Shown: positions 34,709-44,900 of the stretch, one piece after another
Position numbering within the stretch: the stretch's first letter is position 1
Layout of the letters: every line of letters begins with the position of its first letter
Assembly: GCF_000746845.1 (NCBI RefSeq)
Contig: NZ_KN050846.1
Location: forward strand, 3,054,963 to 3,118,962
Length of the DNA stretch: 64,000 nucleotides
From: Altibacter lentus
GTDB lineage: Bacteria; Bacteroidota; Bacteroidia; Flavobacteriales; Flavobacteriaceae
Direction of reading: 5' to 3'
The notes under the pieces: model-generated
Seen by the model: the letters and a program-made list of their open reading frames with translations, nothing else
Database searches by the model: none
Told to the model about the DNA's origin: nothing
Program-made: the position numbers and the translations under genes

Positions 34709-35392
34709 TTACTCACCAAACATTTTGGACATGGCATTTAAACACGGACTTACATCAAAATAGAAGCCCTCGATTCCCGCTTCATTTTTGGCAACGGTAA
34801 GATAATCGTAGTGCTCAATAAGTTGTTGCATACCTCCAAATTGAAATCCGAGCAGGTTGAGCAGATCGTATTCATGGCTTGTATAGATCACGTAAAATGC
34901 TTCCTCTTTGCTTACCCCATTTCCCGAACTGAGCAGCGCATCGAAGACCGTACTCATTCTTACATAGGTCTTTTCGAAATTCGCTTTTTCCATTTTTTGC
35001 TCAAATGCAAACAGCTTGTAGTTCATGGCTCTTACATTGAATGGATTTTCGGCTAACAAAGAGTCTGATAGACCGATGACTCGATCCAATTCTTGTCCGG
35101 ATAAGCTATCCTTCTGAAGAATCACCATAAGACTGTCCATGCTTTTAGAATGTCCATATGGCGAATAACGGTCGCTAAAACTAAAACCGTAATAGAGATG
35201 CCTTTTTTCTTGAAGAGTTAAAGTAGAATCGGCATTTTGAAAACGATCCATGAGCGTTTTATAGAAAAGAGGCGAGTCTGCATCCTGAATATTTTTCTCG
35301 ATCTCTTTATAATTTGGTTTTTCAAATTCCCAATCTTGTGAGTGGGCAGTGAGGGTTACTATAAAAAATAGAAATAGTGCGATCTTATTCAT
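34709..35392 (-). CDS. DUF4919 exported protein
   Basis: Exported 227-residue protein with signal peptide MNKIALFLFFIVTLTAHSQ. The family pattern follows: WEFEKPNYKEIEKNIQD, YYKTLMDRFQNADSTLTLQEKRHLYYGFSF and a helical C-terminal half with YEVIYTSHEYDLLNLLGF-like context. Members have no known function. It is separated from the cupin gene to the right by about 115 bases with no recognised element. Confidence 0.8.
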   Translation of the reverse strand: MNKIALFLFFIVTLTAHSQDWEFEKPNYKEIEKNIQDADSPLFYKTLMDRFQNADSTLTLQEKRHLYYGFSFSDRYSPYGHSKSMDSLMVILQKDSLSGQELDRVIGLSDSLLAENPFNVRAMNYKLFAFEQKMEKANFEKTYVRMSTVFDALLSSGNGVSKEEAFYVIYTSHEYDLLNLLGFQFGGMQQLIEHYDYLTVAKNEAGIEGFYFDVSPCLNAMSKMFGE

Positions 35393-35507
35393 GACATTGT
35401 CTGTGTGAAGGGTCTTTCTTCTTTAAAAATAACTATTTAATTATAAAAGGGTCGATTTGAATTTTTACAAATGCTATTATGATAGGTAAGGGATAATTGA
35501 AAATTAC

Positions 35508-35906
35508 TTATTTCGATTCTATAATTAGAAAGACCGCCGTACTGTCTCCAATGTTCAAAACCTCATGCCACTCGATATATTCGTTGTCAAAATGATATCC
35601 GGTAGGAACGTCCACTTCTCTGCTTCCTGTTGTATCTGTTATCCTGAAGCGGCTTCCGGCTATTGTATAGCCTATGTGAGGGGCATGATAGTGTTTTTCG
35701 TGCCCCACACCTGGGGCAAAGGTACAGCGTAATACCCTTAGATGGTCGTTTTCCTGAAGCAATTCACATACAGCTTGGTCTTTCCATCCTGCAGCCAAAG
35801 GGTCGGGCAAACGGTTCTTTTTTGTACAGCCAATAGTAGTTAAAATCAAGAGCACAACAACCACAGAAATACGCTCATTGATGAAGTAGTGAATGGGCTT
35901 GTACAT
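35508..35906 (-). CDS. Cupin-domain lipoprotein
   Basis: Small exported cupin. Starting at 35906 gives MYKPIHYFINERISVVVVLLIL followed by a lipobox (TTIGC), which is a convincing lipoprotein signal. The cupin strands follow: LRVLRCTFAPGVGHEKHYHAPHIGYTIAG (His ligands in HEKHYH) and DVPTGYHFDNEYIEWHEVLNIGD. The open frame continues to an ATG at 35978 that overlaps the stop of the DUF6090 gene; those extra 24 residues begin MIRFFEKS, resembling the MIKFFR start of the DUF6090 array. It is the last gene of the leftward series. Confidence 0.75.
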   Translation of the reverse strand: MYKPIHYFINERISVVVVLLILTTIGCTKKNRLPDPLAAGWKDQAVCELLQENDHLRVLRCTFAPGVGHEKHYHAPHIGYTIAGSRFRITDTTGSREVDVPTGYHFDNEYIEWHEVLNIGDSTAVFLIIESK

Positions 35907-35974
35907 TAAGGTTGTAAACTGTTTCACGAAGTTTACGATATTTAGATTTTGGTGTGATTTTTCAAAGAATCTGA

Positions 35975-36763
35975 TCATTCGGCTATTTCTGTTTCGATTA
36001 ATCCAATGATTGTTTCGATAAAGACTATTAGATCTTTATGAATTCCAGCCAAGAAACTGTTGTTCATTAGAGCCAAGCGGAGCCCGTTTTTAAAGACCTC
36101 GTTATTGTGTTGCCACCGGGCATCTTCAATTAGTTTATCGTGCTGTGACCTTGGAATATCTTCTATCCTTAACCTAGCCGGAAATCCGTATGCAGGTTTT
36201 TTAAGATCAAAGAATCCAAGTGCAGCTATGTTTTCTACGTGTGTATCATACAAATACGCTTCAAATTCCCTTCGCATGTGTTCTTCTCCCGTAGCGATTT
36301 CTGCATATCGTTTGTCAAGTTCCAACAATGCATTTTTAATGGAATCGTTTGTAATCAAACTCATATTCCCGGAGCTTAACAACTCTTTGAACGTATTGTT
36401 ATTTGGCTGGAAGGTATTCCATATAAAAACCTGCTCATAGCGGTTGGTATATTCCTCAACATCCTGTATGGAAGCAGGTGTAATCCCATTTAATAGAGTG
36501 GAGCACGCTTGCGCTTTGCTAAAGCGGTAGGAGGCAAAGGATTTGTTATTTTCAACCTCTTTGGTCAAATCTGCCCTTACGTTTTGGAGATAATTAATTT
36601 CTCTGTTTCTTTCTTTGCGTGCCTCATTCCAATTGTTGATCTGCAACGCGATTAGTATCCCGATAACAACAAGGATGATCTCACCAATGGCGTAGAGTAA
36701 GTATTTGCTGAATTTACTTTCAGAAATGAGGCGCTTTCTTATATGGCGGAAGAATTTAATCAT
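35975..36763 (-). CDS. DUF6090 single-pass membrane protein, array copy 1 (leftmost)
   Basis: 262 residues: a basic N-terminus (MIKFFRHIRKRLISESKFSK), one membrane helix (about 21-42, YLLYAIGEIILVVIGILIAL), the QINNWNEARK junction, a short coiled coil and a helical domain expected outside the inner membrane. Within it ELLSSGNMSLITNDSIKNALLELDKRYAEI matches a motif shared by all five copies. The ATG at 36763 is chosen because all copies start MIKFF; the frame is open to 36802. Function unknown. Confidence 0.78.
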   Translation of the reverse strand: MIKFFRHIRKRLISESKFSKYLLYAIGEIILVVIGILIALQINNWNEARKERNREINYLQNVRADLTKEVENNKSFASYRFSKAQACSTLLNGITPASIQDVEEYTNRYEQVFIWNTFQPNNNTFKELLSSGNMSLITNDSIKNALLELDKRYAEIATGEEHMRREFEAYLYDTHVENIAALGFFDLKKPAYGFPARLRIEDIPRSQHDKLIEDARWQHNNEVFKNGLRLALMNNSFLAGIHKDLIVFIETIIGLIETEIAE

Positions 36764-36828
36764 AACATTTACGTTTCTCCTCTCGGGAGGGGAGATTTTC
36801 ACAAATATGTCTAAAGAATTTTATCATT

Positions 36829-37638
36829 TTAGTTTCTTAAATCAATTTCATTTTTAACCATCTTTAAGATTTGTTCTGTTCTCACTCTTAAAGCTTCGTT
36901 TCCTGACTTTTGCAAACTAGATATCGTGTTCCTATACGAAACTTTGTTCATAATCTCTAGTTTGTTTTTGGGTTCGTTTATGATTTGAATTACTATCGCT
37001 TTAAGCTCATTATCGTTAACTATTTTATTTTTGAAAGGATAAAAATCATTAAATTTTTGAACTATTCTGGCAGAATTCCCATAAGAAGCAAACCCGCCAA
37101 TTTCAACAAAAGTTCCAGTTGTTAAATTATCTACAAGGTTGGTGTTATTGATATTTGTGTTTTTGGCAAACAAGTCAATTTGTTGATTAAAAGCTATGAG
37201 CTCGTCTTTTAAACCTATATTTTGAATGATATTAATTTGATTAGAATTTAACATCTGTAAAAGCGTCGTATTTGCATTAGAAAAAGTCCAACGCGTTGTT
37301 AAATCATTCAATTTTGGGAAAATACTATCCATACTATCAAAACCTTCATTCAATTCGTAATGTTCTATAATATCATTTGAATGGTCGATTATGATATTTT
37401 CATAATCAATATAAACATCCAACATATTTATTTGAGTTTCTAAATCACCCTTTAAATTGTTTAGATATGTAATTTCTTGATCACGTAATTTTTGATTTTC
37501 TTTCCAATTATTAATCTGCAATGCAATGAGAATCCCAATGACTACAAGGATGATCTCACCAATGGCGTAAAGTAAGTATTTGCTGAAGCGATTTTCACCA
37601 ATAAGACGTTTACGGATATGTCTAAAGAATTTAATCAT
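36829..37638 (-). CDS. DUF6090 single-pass membrane protein, array copy 2
   Basis: 269 residues with the shared start MIKFFRHIRKRLIGENRFSK, the helix YLLYAIGEIILVVIGILIAL and QINNWKE. The rest has diverged from the other copies but keeps the motif LLQMLNSNQINIIQNIGLKDELI. The first ~40 codons share 64 consecutive identical bases with copy 4 (37547-37610 against 39115-39178). Its start overlaps the stop of copy 3 by 4 bases. Function unknown. Confidence 0.78.
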   Translation of the reverse strand: MIKFFRHIRKRLIGENRFSKYLLYAIGEIILVVIGILIALQINNWKENQKLRDQEITYLNNLKGDLETQINMLDVYIDYENIIIDHSNDIIEHYELNEGFDSMDSIFPKLNDLTTRWTFSNANTTLLQMLNSNQINIIQNIGLKDELIAFNQQIDLFAKNTNINNTNLVDNLTTGTFVEIGGFASYGNSARIVQKFNDFYPFKNKIVNDNELKAIVIQIINEPKNKLEIMNKVSYRNTISSLQKSGNEALRVRTEQILKMVKNEIDLRN

Positions 37639-38444
37639 TGGTTTTTAGCTGTTTCCGAATTAATTAAATCTATTATTTCTTGGGTTTTATTTCTAACCCC
37701 AATGGACTGTTCGTTAGTGTAGGGTGTCATTCCAAGTAAGCGAGTGATGTGATCTTCGAAGTTAGGGTGGTTTAAAAGATTTTCGAAATTAGCCTTTGGT
37801 ACTAAATTTTTTAACTCTGAAAAATCACTAAGACTTTCACCTATCGTGAATCTAGACCTTAGTTCTTCATCAAATAAAAATTGAGTAGTAAAGCCACCTA
37901 TTTGATATTGGTCAATTAAAAAAGCGTAAAATTCTTCTTCAGTAAACCTAAAAATGTTCAACTCTTCTTCATTGAGTTCTTTTAAAAAACTCGAATATGA
38001 AGATATTCTGTTTCGTAAAGTTGTGTTATCTATTAAATATAGTTTGCCGGCATTTATCAACTCATTACTTACACCTAACTGAGGATCAAAGGTAGGTCTC
38101 ATAGTCGCACGAGAAAGATGATAATCTATACTATCTGTTGTGATATTTTGAGGACGTTTATGAATATAATTTAGAAGTGAAATACACGATTTAATAACAT
38201 CATTTCTAAGGCTAATTTTACTTTCTATTTGCTGCAAATTACTTTCATATTCTGCCAATAACTGCGTTAGTATAAGTTGCTCTTGTTGATCATTTTTTTT
38301 ATTCTCATTCCAATTATTAATCTGTAACGCGATCAAAATACCAATAACTACAAGGATGATCTCACCAATGGCGTAGAGCAAATATTTTTTGGTTCTGTTC
38401 TGGTTTATCAGGGATTGGCGAATATGGCGGAAGAATTTGATCAT
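37635..38444 (-). CDS. DUF6090 single-pass membrane protein, array copy 3
   Basis: 269 residues, start MIKFFRHIRQSLINQNRTKK, the most diverged start of the five before the same helix and QINNWNENKK. The outer domain has ELINAGKLYLIDNTTLRNRISSYSSFLKEL, the family motif. It directly abuts copy 4 (no gap) and overlaps copy 2 by 4 bases, so translation along the array is probably coupled. Function unknown. Confidence 0.78.
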   Translation of the reverse strand: MIKFFRHIRQSLINQNRTKKYLLYAIGEIILVVIGILIALQINNWNENKKNDQQEQLILTQLLAEYESNLQQIESKISLRNDVIKSCISLLNYIHKRPQNITTDSIDYHLSRATMRPTFDPQLGVSNELINAGKLYLIDNTTLRNRISSYSSFLKELNEEELNIFRFTEEEFYAFLIDQYQIGGFTTQFLFDEELRSRFTIGESLSDFSELKNLVPKANFENLLNHPNFEDHITRLLGMTPYTNEQSIGVRNKTQEIIDLINSETAKNQ

Positions 38445-39206
38445 TTACTTACATAGTTTTTGAAGCTGTTTGTATACAGGTTGCATTTCGTTTAATATTT
38501 TCTGAAAATGTTGTTTTTCTCTATTACTCATCAGTACAAAAAAAACAAGGTCGTTCTGGAACTGCTTATAGACCTTCGAGTTTTCATCTAATTGCCAGTT
38601 ATTTATAGGCAGGGTAGCCATCACTTCATTTCCTAAAGAGGCTTTGGCGTAATCTGCGTATTGAAATCCTACTTGATTATCATCTTCGTAATCAAACGCC
38701 CTTTCTATACTATGGTTTCTATTTAAATCCAGTTGGTAAACTAAGTTGTCCAATTCAGCATAATACCGAATAAGAATTTTTTTAATGGAGTCATTCTTTA
38801 TAAGGTTAAGCTTGCCCGAAGAGGTAATATCTAAAATCGTTACTTTACTTGGCACAAAAGCATTGGTTCGCAACGCTTGAATATAATTGTCTATAAGATA
38901 TTCTTTGGATTTTTCTTTTTTAGGTAAGTCTAAAAGTAGTGCTTTGCTCTTTTTGATTTTATAGTCTGATTCGTCAGATAGTCTCTTAATATTATTACGG
39001 TCAAGCTCAAAATCCTCGAGTAATCTGCAATAGTATTCGTTTTCTGTTTTAGTGTTTTTTCGGGCTTCATTCCAATTGTTAATCTGCAACGCGATTAAAA
39101 TCCCGATAACCACGAGGATGATCTCACCAATGGCGTAAAGTAAGTATTTGCTGAAGCGATTTTCACCAATAAGACGTTGACGGATATGTCGGAAGAATTT
39201 AATCAT
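38445..39206 (-). CDS. DUF6090 single-pass membrane protein, array copy 4
   Basis: 253 residues, start MIKFFRHIRQRLIGENRFSK identical to copy 5, then the same helix and QINNWNEARK. The outer domain carries DITSSGKLNLIKNDSIKKILIRYYAELDNL. Its start overlaps the stop of copy 5 by 4 bases. Function unknown; the family occurs in tandem in Flavobacteriia. Confidence 0.78.
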   Translation of the reverse strand: MIKFFRHIRQRLIGENRFSKYLLYAIGEIILVVIGILIALQINNWNEARKNTKTENEYYCRLLEDFELDRNNIKRLSDESDYKIKKSKALLLDLPKKEKSKEYLIDNYIQALRTNAFVPSKVTILDITSSGKLNLIKNDSIKKILIRYYAELDNLVYQLDLNRNHSIERAFDYEDDNQVGFQYADYAKASLGNEVMATLPINNWQLDENSKVYKQFQNDLVFFVLMSNREKQHFQKILNEMQPVYKQLQKLCK

Positions 39207-39925
39207 TCAGGATTTTTTAAATTTTTAGGCATAAGGGATAACACCCGATCAATCGAGTCGATGGTATCTTCGAGATTGCCTATGGAAGCTCCAATGTTAT
39301 CACGGTTTAACATCAGTAACCTCCACGCATCTGTTTCCGAAAAAAAGCGCTTCATATCCCCGACTTCAAGTATTTTCTTAAATTCAAAATTTGTGGCGTG
39401 AGCTTCCATAAGGGGTAGCCACTGGTTATTGAAAGCATACTCAATATCGCCCAACGCTTTATTTATGTGGTTTACTTTGTCATCGTAATAAACCCCTAAG
39501 TTTTTCCTTAATTCCTTGTCCTTTACAATTTGAAGACCAGCAGATTTCAATACTTCGTAGGAATTGGTAAGGGACTGAAACCTGCTGAAATGCACAACCT
39601 CTCCTAACCAATAAGGAAGGCTGTCCAAATTATTATTTCTAATACTATCATTTACAAGCTTTTCCGATGCGTCAAAAGCTCTTTGGTGCCATATTTTTAT
39701 ATCTAAAAGATTTTTGCGATCCTGTACGAGGTTTTCTTGAATTTGCGAAAGGACCTCCTTTTCAAATGTATTGTCTTTTCTTTCTTCATTCCAATTATTA
39801 ATCTGAAGCGCAATGAGAATACCTATTACTACGAGGATTATTTCGCCAATGGCGTAGAGCAAATATTTACTGAAACGGTTTTCTCCAATAAGACGTTGGC
39901 GTATATGTCTAAAGAATTTTATCAT
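39203..39925 (-). CDS. DUF6090 single-pass membrane protein, array copy 5 (first transcribed)
   Basis: 240 residues, the shortest copy. Same basic start and helix, QINNWNEERK, then a domain with EVLKSAGLQIVKDKELRKNLGVYYDDKVNHI. It begins 12 bases after the stop of the PycTM-like gene, which links the array to the signalling genes upstream. Function unknown. Confidence 0.78.
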   Translation of the reverse strand: MIKFFRHIRQRLIGENRFSKYLLYAIGEIILVVIGILIALQINNWNEERKDNTFEKEVLSQIQENLVQDRKNLLDIKIWHQRAFDASEKLVNDSIRNNNLDSLPYWLGEVVHFSRFQSLTNSYEVLKSAGLQIVKDKELRKNLGVYYDDKVNHINKALGDIEYAFNNQWLPLMEAHATNFEFKKILEVGDMKRFFSETDAWRLLMLNRDNIGASIGNLEDTIDSIDRVLSLMPKNLKNPE

Positions 39926-39937
39926 AGATGAATCAAT

Positions 39938-40516
39938 CTAGGTAAATATCAATACAGCATAATACACGGCTGTAACAAACAGGAGTGCGAGTCCGATGGC
40001 CAAAAACCTAATAGCTCGTTTTACATTTCGAAACTTCCACGCCGCAATTTTTGAAATGATAAAAATCTGTTCCCCTAATTGTTCGAATAACTGGACTTCA
40101 TTACTACTTACCTTATAAAATGTTTTTGAAAACTCCTTGATGCCACCATATTTCGAAATAACATCTCCAAAAAAGAACATGTTTTTATCATAATTACCTT
40201 CAATTTTGGGTATAAAGCACCGTATACAGTAATAGACCGACGTTGCCGTACAAAAGACCCAGAGGCCCAACAAAACATAAAATATGGTATCATTGGACAC
40301 ATTTGCCAAAATGGTACCGGTGCCTTGATAAATAAAATTCAAAAGGATTCCATAAAATGAAAGAATAAGTCCGGCTTTCAATTCGGAGGCCTTAATAAGG
40401 CTCGTTACATAGTTGATGCTTCCCCAATAATGGTCTACAAGATCAGCAAGATGCTCATTCTTTACAGGGGCTTGAGAATTTTTATTAGGTGTTTTTGGTT
40501 TTTCGGGATCTTCCAT
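39938..40516 (-). CDS. PycTM-like membrane effector (former DUF5706)
   Basis: 192 residues with three probable membrane helices (about 47-67, 77-100 and 168-190). The pattern matches the Pycsar effector family PycTM: a helix followed by LIKASELKAGLILSFYGILL (family form ADxKA), then IPKIEGNYDKNMFFFGDVIS, then LFEQLGEQIFIISKIAAWKFRNVKRAIRFLAIGL. In Pycsar, such proteins respond to a cyclic nucleotide made by a neighbouring cyclase and damage the membrane. Here a class III cyclase gene lies 32 bases upstream on the same strand. Assignment is by recalled family pattern, not a search. Confidence 0.72.
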   Translation of the reverse strand: MEDPEKPKTPNKNSQAPVKNEHLADLVDHYWGSINYVTSLIKASELKAGLILSFYGILLNFIYQGTGTILANVSNDTIFYVLLGLWVFCTATSVYYCIRCFIPKIEGNYDKNMFFFGDVISKYGGIKEFSKTFYKVSSNEVQLFEQLGEQIFIISKIAAWKFRNVKRAIRFLAIGLALLFVTAVYYAVLIFT

Positions 40517-40548
40517 AATTATTGGTTTTTATGTGGAGAATTAAGAAT

Positions 40549-41589
40549 TTACTCAAGTACTTCGTAAACCATTAAGGGTTCGGCCTTGTTCTTCATGTTG
40601 ATACTGCCAATTTTTTTGCACTTAAAGGCTTCTTTGACGGTATCATAGCAATTTTCGCTTATTACAATCTGGTTCTCCTTGGCAGCATCCTGAAGCCTGG
40701 CTGCTGTATTCACCGTGTCACCAATTACGGTATAGTCCAATCGCTTAAGGCTGGCAGAACCAATATTTCCTGAAATCATATCACCGCTTTTTATGCCAAT
40801 GGAAACTTTGGGTTCAAAATTCTGCAGATCTTTAATTTTAGGTAGTTCCTTTATCTTGTTTCTTACTCCCAACGCCGCATCTATTGCTCTGTCCAAATGA
40901 TAGTCACCCCTAAAGACAGCCATGATGGCATCGCCAATAAACTTATCTATAAAGCCCTTCTGTTCCATAATTTCCTTTACCATCACATCAAAGTAGGTAT
41001 TGATCATATTGACCACGGTATCCGCAGGGGCGGTTTCGCTAATTTTGGTAAAACCACATAAATCGATGAACATCACTGTTGCTTCAATGGTTTCATTAGC
41101 CATTAATGTAGATTCGTATTCGCGGCTCCCCATAAAATTAAGTACGTTTTCATCTACATACATCTTAAGTATATTGTTCTCTTTTATGGCTTGGAGCGTT
41201 TCCTTGATGTGTTTTGTATGCTTTATTGTTTTTTCCATGGTAAGTGTCAAATCCTCAAAATTTATGGGTTTTGTAATAAAGTCAAAGGCCCCTCTGTTCA
41301 TGGCTGTTCTAATGTTTTCCATATCGCCATAAGCCGAAACAATAACCGATTTAAGTAGTGGCCTTAGTTCTGTAAGTTTGCTCAAGAGGGTAAGTCCGTC
41401 CATTTCCGGCATATTTATGTCGCTCAAGACAATATCCACATCGGGTTCACCGTCAATTTTTTCTAAAGCATCCACGCCATTTATGGCGAATAAAAATTCG
41501 TATTCCTTTTCGCGAATTTGTTTTCTGAACTTCTGTTTAATGAGCGTTTCCAGATCTGCTTCATCGTCTACTACTAATATTTTTGCCAT
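40549..41589 (-). CDS. Response regulator with class III nucleotidyl cyclase output
   Basis: 346 residues. Receiver domain 1-125: acidic pair Asp8/Asp9, phospho-acceptor Asp57 in [11 protein letters not shown], Ser85 and Lys107. Cyclase domain about 165-346: metal-binding Asp176 ([13 protein letters not shown]) and Asp220 ([14 protein letters not shown]), base-recognition Lys216 and Thr287 ([12 protein letters not shown]), and the Asn294/Arg298 pair in TVNTAARL. All catalytic residues are present, and Lys plus Thr is the pair seen in cyanobacterial adenylate cyclases, so ATP to cAMP is the best prediction. Phosphorylation presumably controls activity. It lies between a lone receiver and the PycTM-like gene. 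Confidence 0.88.
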   Translation of the reverse strand: MAKILVVDDEADLETLIKQKFRKQIREKEYEFLFAINGVDALEKIDGEPDVDIVLSDINMPEMDGLTLLSKLTELRPLLKSVIVSAYGDMENIRTAMNRGAFDFITKPINFEDLTLTMEKTIKHTKHIKETLQAIKENNILKMYVDENVLNFMGSREYESTLMANETIEATVMFIDLCGFTKISETAPADTVVNMINTYFDVMVKEIMEQKGFIDKFIGDAIMAVFRGDYHLDRAIDAALGVRNKIKELPKIKDLQNFEPKVSIGIKSGDMISGNIGSASLKRLDYTVIGDTVNTAARLQDAAKENQIVISENCYDTVKEAFKCKKIGSINMKNKAEPLMVYEVLE

Positions 41590-41591
41590 AA

Positions 41592-41963
41592 CTAACTGTT
41601 TAGTAATTTATCCTTTAATAATTTAAAGTCCACGGGTTTGGTGAGGAAATCGTCCGCCCCCAATCTTTTGGCCGTGTTGTAATTTTCCTCATCCCCATAA
41701 GCAGTTATCATCATTACTACAGGAGGTGGTTTTAGGTAATCTTTTTTGATTTTTTCAAGCAATTCCAATCCGCTCATCCCGGGCATATTGATATCGCTTA
41801 AAATCAATACGGCCTCTTGCTGTATATTGTCTAAAGTTTGCAAGGCTTCTTCCCCTGAAAATGCAAACATAAACTCTACTTCCCCTTTGCGTATTTCCTT
41901 ACGAAATCTTTGTAAAAAAAGGTCCTTAACATCCTTTTCGTCGTCTACTACCAATATTTTCAT
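41592..41963 (-). CDS. Stand-alone receiver (response regulator without output domain)
   Basis: 123 residues, a single receiver domain: Asp7/Asp8, phospho-acceptor Asp57 ([12 protein letters not shown]), Thr in MMITAYG and Lys in FLTKPVDF. It resembles the receiver of the next gene along its whole length ([30 protein letters not shown]), suggesting duplication. Lacking an output, it may act as phosphate carrier or sink between the kinases and the cyclase. It starts 4 bases after the stop of the large kinase and ends 2 bases before the cyclase gene. Confidence 0.88.
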   Translation of the reverse strand: MKILVVDDEKDVKDLFLQRFRKEIRKGEVEFMFAFSGEEALQTLDNIQQEAVLILSDINMPGMSGLELLEKIKKDYLKPPPVVMMITAYGDEENYNTAKRLGADDFLTKPVDFKLLKDKLLNS

Positions 41964-41967
41964 AAGT

Positions 41968-44900
41968 TCAATTTTTAGTGATCGGTATTATTATTTTAAA
42001 TTCTGTTCCCTTGTTTTCTTTAGTTTTCACTTTCAACTCTCCACTATGGCCCTTTGTGACTATATCGTAACTCATACTTAAGCCCAGTCCCGTTCCTTCT
42101 CCGGTGGGTTTGGTGGTAAAAAAAGGCTGAAATATTTTGTCCAACACAGGGGTTGGGACGCCGTTGCCGTTGTCTTGTACAGATATTATAACTTTATCTT
42201 TTTCTTTTTTGGTAGAAACTGAAACCGTTGGTTCAAAATGATTTTCTTCCGAAGCCTTTTTTCTTTCACTTACGGCATAAAAGGCATTAGTAATAAGATT
42301 AAGGATGACCCGGCCCATATCTTGCGGAATTACAGGGACCATTCCTATGCTTTCGTCAAAATCTGTTACCAAGGTTGCATTGAACGATTTATCTTTTGCT
42401 CTAAGTCCATGATACGCCAATCGTAAATACTCGTCTGCCAGTTTGTTAATATTTGTGGGTTCTTTTTCGGCAGAACTTTTTCTACTGTGCTGCAGCATTC
42501 CTTTTACAATACCATCGGCACGCTTGCCGTGATGATTTATTTTTTCAAGGTTCTGGATCACATCGTTCAAAATTTCTTTTACTTCGTCCATATTTCCGTT
42601 TTCCAGTTCCTCTTTGAGTTCATCGATAAGCTCTTGACTCACTTCAGAAAAATTGTTTACAAAATTGAGCGGATTCTGGATTTCATGGGCGATCCCGGCC
42701 GTAAGTTCTCCCAGTGATGCCATTTTTTCACTTTGGATGAGTTGTTTTTGGGTAAGTTGCAATTCAGAAAGGGCATCCTCGGCTTTTTTCTTTTCGTCTT
42801 TTAGTTTTAGTAAGTCAACACGTGCCTGAGTTAAATCCTTGAAACGGGAATAGGCCAAAGAGAAAACCCCAGCTACTCTTTTTAAAAGTTCCCAGTTTTC
42901 TTCAGAAATATCACCCGGAGTCGCCACACCAATAGCCCCATCAGAAAATTTGAAAAGATGGTACGTTCTGTCCGGTATTATCTTGCCATAGTGGCCACGG
43001 AAGGGAGCTGAGTGTTCCTCGCAATACCTAATCCATTCCACCCTGTTTTTACCGGTCATCACGATGCTTGTGTCTTCGTTTTTGGAATCGTAAAACTGAA
43101 GCATTTGTTTTCCCACCCAAGTATCATTTAAATTGAGTTTAAAATGATCGGTCACCAACTTTTTCTTTTTAGAACGCAGATCCTTTATGGCATACCAGCA
43201 TTCGGTCTTATTGGTTTCCTTGTCATTGATATAAATACTGGATGTTTCGAGTTCTTCGATGCCCAGCAAGCCCATTTCGGCACGTAAAACCTGGGCTACC
43301 TCTTTCAGTTCTTCTGGTTGCTGCATAGCCAATGCCCTTGCCCTTACCCGTTCCAAAGCCACTTCTATCTTGGATTTCTTGGTGAGTTCCTCTGCTTTTT
43401 GTAAGTCCAGAAACCGGATGTAGGCCTGTTCAAAGACTTTGGAAAAACGTTTTAAGATATCGGCTTCACTTTCAGACGGCCTATCCCCTGAAAAAGACGG
43501 GATAATGATGGCCGAATTTTTTTGCCAAGCTGCAGTGAGTGTATGCTTGACGGCCTGAAGCGCATGTTGTTTAAATTCATCTGGGAAGTGTCTATAATCA
43601 CTGTGTTCAAAGGCATATTTAAAAAAAGCATTTTTATCTTCTACCGAAAATTCCTTTGAAAAATAAGCATCACCTCGGAGCTTGGATTCCCACGCATCAT
43701 CAAAAATTGGATTTTTAAAATAGGGTACAAGATAATTGCCTGAATAAGTAAAGTCTGGAGCGGCAATCCAATGCATTACATCTTTATTGTCTGGGAAGTA
43801 AGTACAAAGGATCACACCGCCGGCATCATATATCACCCCTAATTCTTTCAATTTTTCGGCTACAACAGATACCACTTCCTGTAACTCATCTGGTTTGGTC
43901 ATTGCCAGGGAACGGGAACGTATTTTTTCCAAAGCAGCTTCAATTTGGGCTTCCCTTGCCTGTGCCTCGGCTTTTTGAAGGTCTAGGAAACGGGTGTAGG
44001 TGCGTTCAAATTCGATGCTGAACCGTTGTAGTATTTGCTTTTCTTCGTTAGTGATAGGGCGTTTTATGTTTATGCCAAAACAACCGTATTTCATGAAGGC
44101 CTCGGCATAATAGAGTCCGTTAAGGAAATATTCTGGGCTTAAATTTTTAGCATCTTTTAGCAGTTCTTCCCAAGCAGTAAAAAAAGTTTTTACTTCTTTA
44201 GGCTCAATGTGATGTATGTACACAGAAGCGCCACTCTCCCAATCTTCAAAACAAGCAGCCGTATATGGCTCAGTTTTATCTAGCGGATAGACAATTGCCT
44301 TGCTTTGGATTAATGAGCTTTCTTTTTTTTCTGAATTCCAGGCGACCCAAAATTGATGTTCATTTTTAGCCTCGTCCGGCAGCCACACATAAGAAAATTC
44401 TGTATCTATGCCCAGCAATTGCAATTGCTCGTGAAATACTTTTGAGGTAGCATCCAGTTGGTCTGAATGTTGCATGAGCATACTTTGAGTACGTGTTCGT
44501 TCCAGCGCAGCTTCAATTTGAGCTTCGCGAGCTTGTTTTTCAGCTTTTTGAAGGTCGAGGAAACGGGTGTAGGTTTGCTCAAAAACTTTGGTAAAGCGCT
44601 TAAAAATGTCAATAGCTTCCGGTTTGTGCTCAAGGGTAATGAACATTAGATGCCCATGGGAGAAAAAACCGCAATGGGTAACCTGAAATTCAGGTAAGTC
44701 AAATCCGGCTTTGACGATGCCACGCATCACTTCGCCCACGATAGGTAGCGTATCCATATAACGATAGGTTTCTTCTAGCGATTTACCCGCGGATTCAAAC
44801 ACCAGAAAATCCTCACCACGTCTTTTTGCATCACGGATCGTAGTAAAGAATATATCTTCTGTAAGGGGGATGGGCATAGGTGCCCCTATTTTTCCGTCTG

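Noticed and set aside
36626-39925. Regularly spaced near-identical DNA blocks that might suggest a repeat array, integron or CRISPR
   Set aside because: Each block encodes the same N-terminal membrane anchor of a DUF6090 gene. Spacing is one gene length and no integrase, cas gene or short direct repeat is present.
39938-41589. Calling the cyclase and effector a standard Pycsar anti-phage system
   Set aside because: The cyclase is a receiver fusion with adenylate-cyclase residues and sits in a two-component operon. Only the effector resemblance is supported, so defence is left as a hypothesis.
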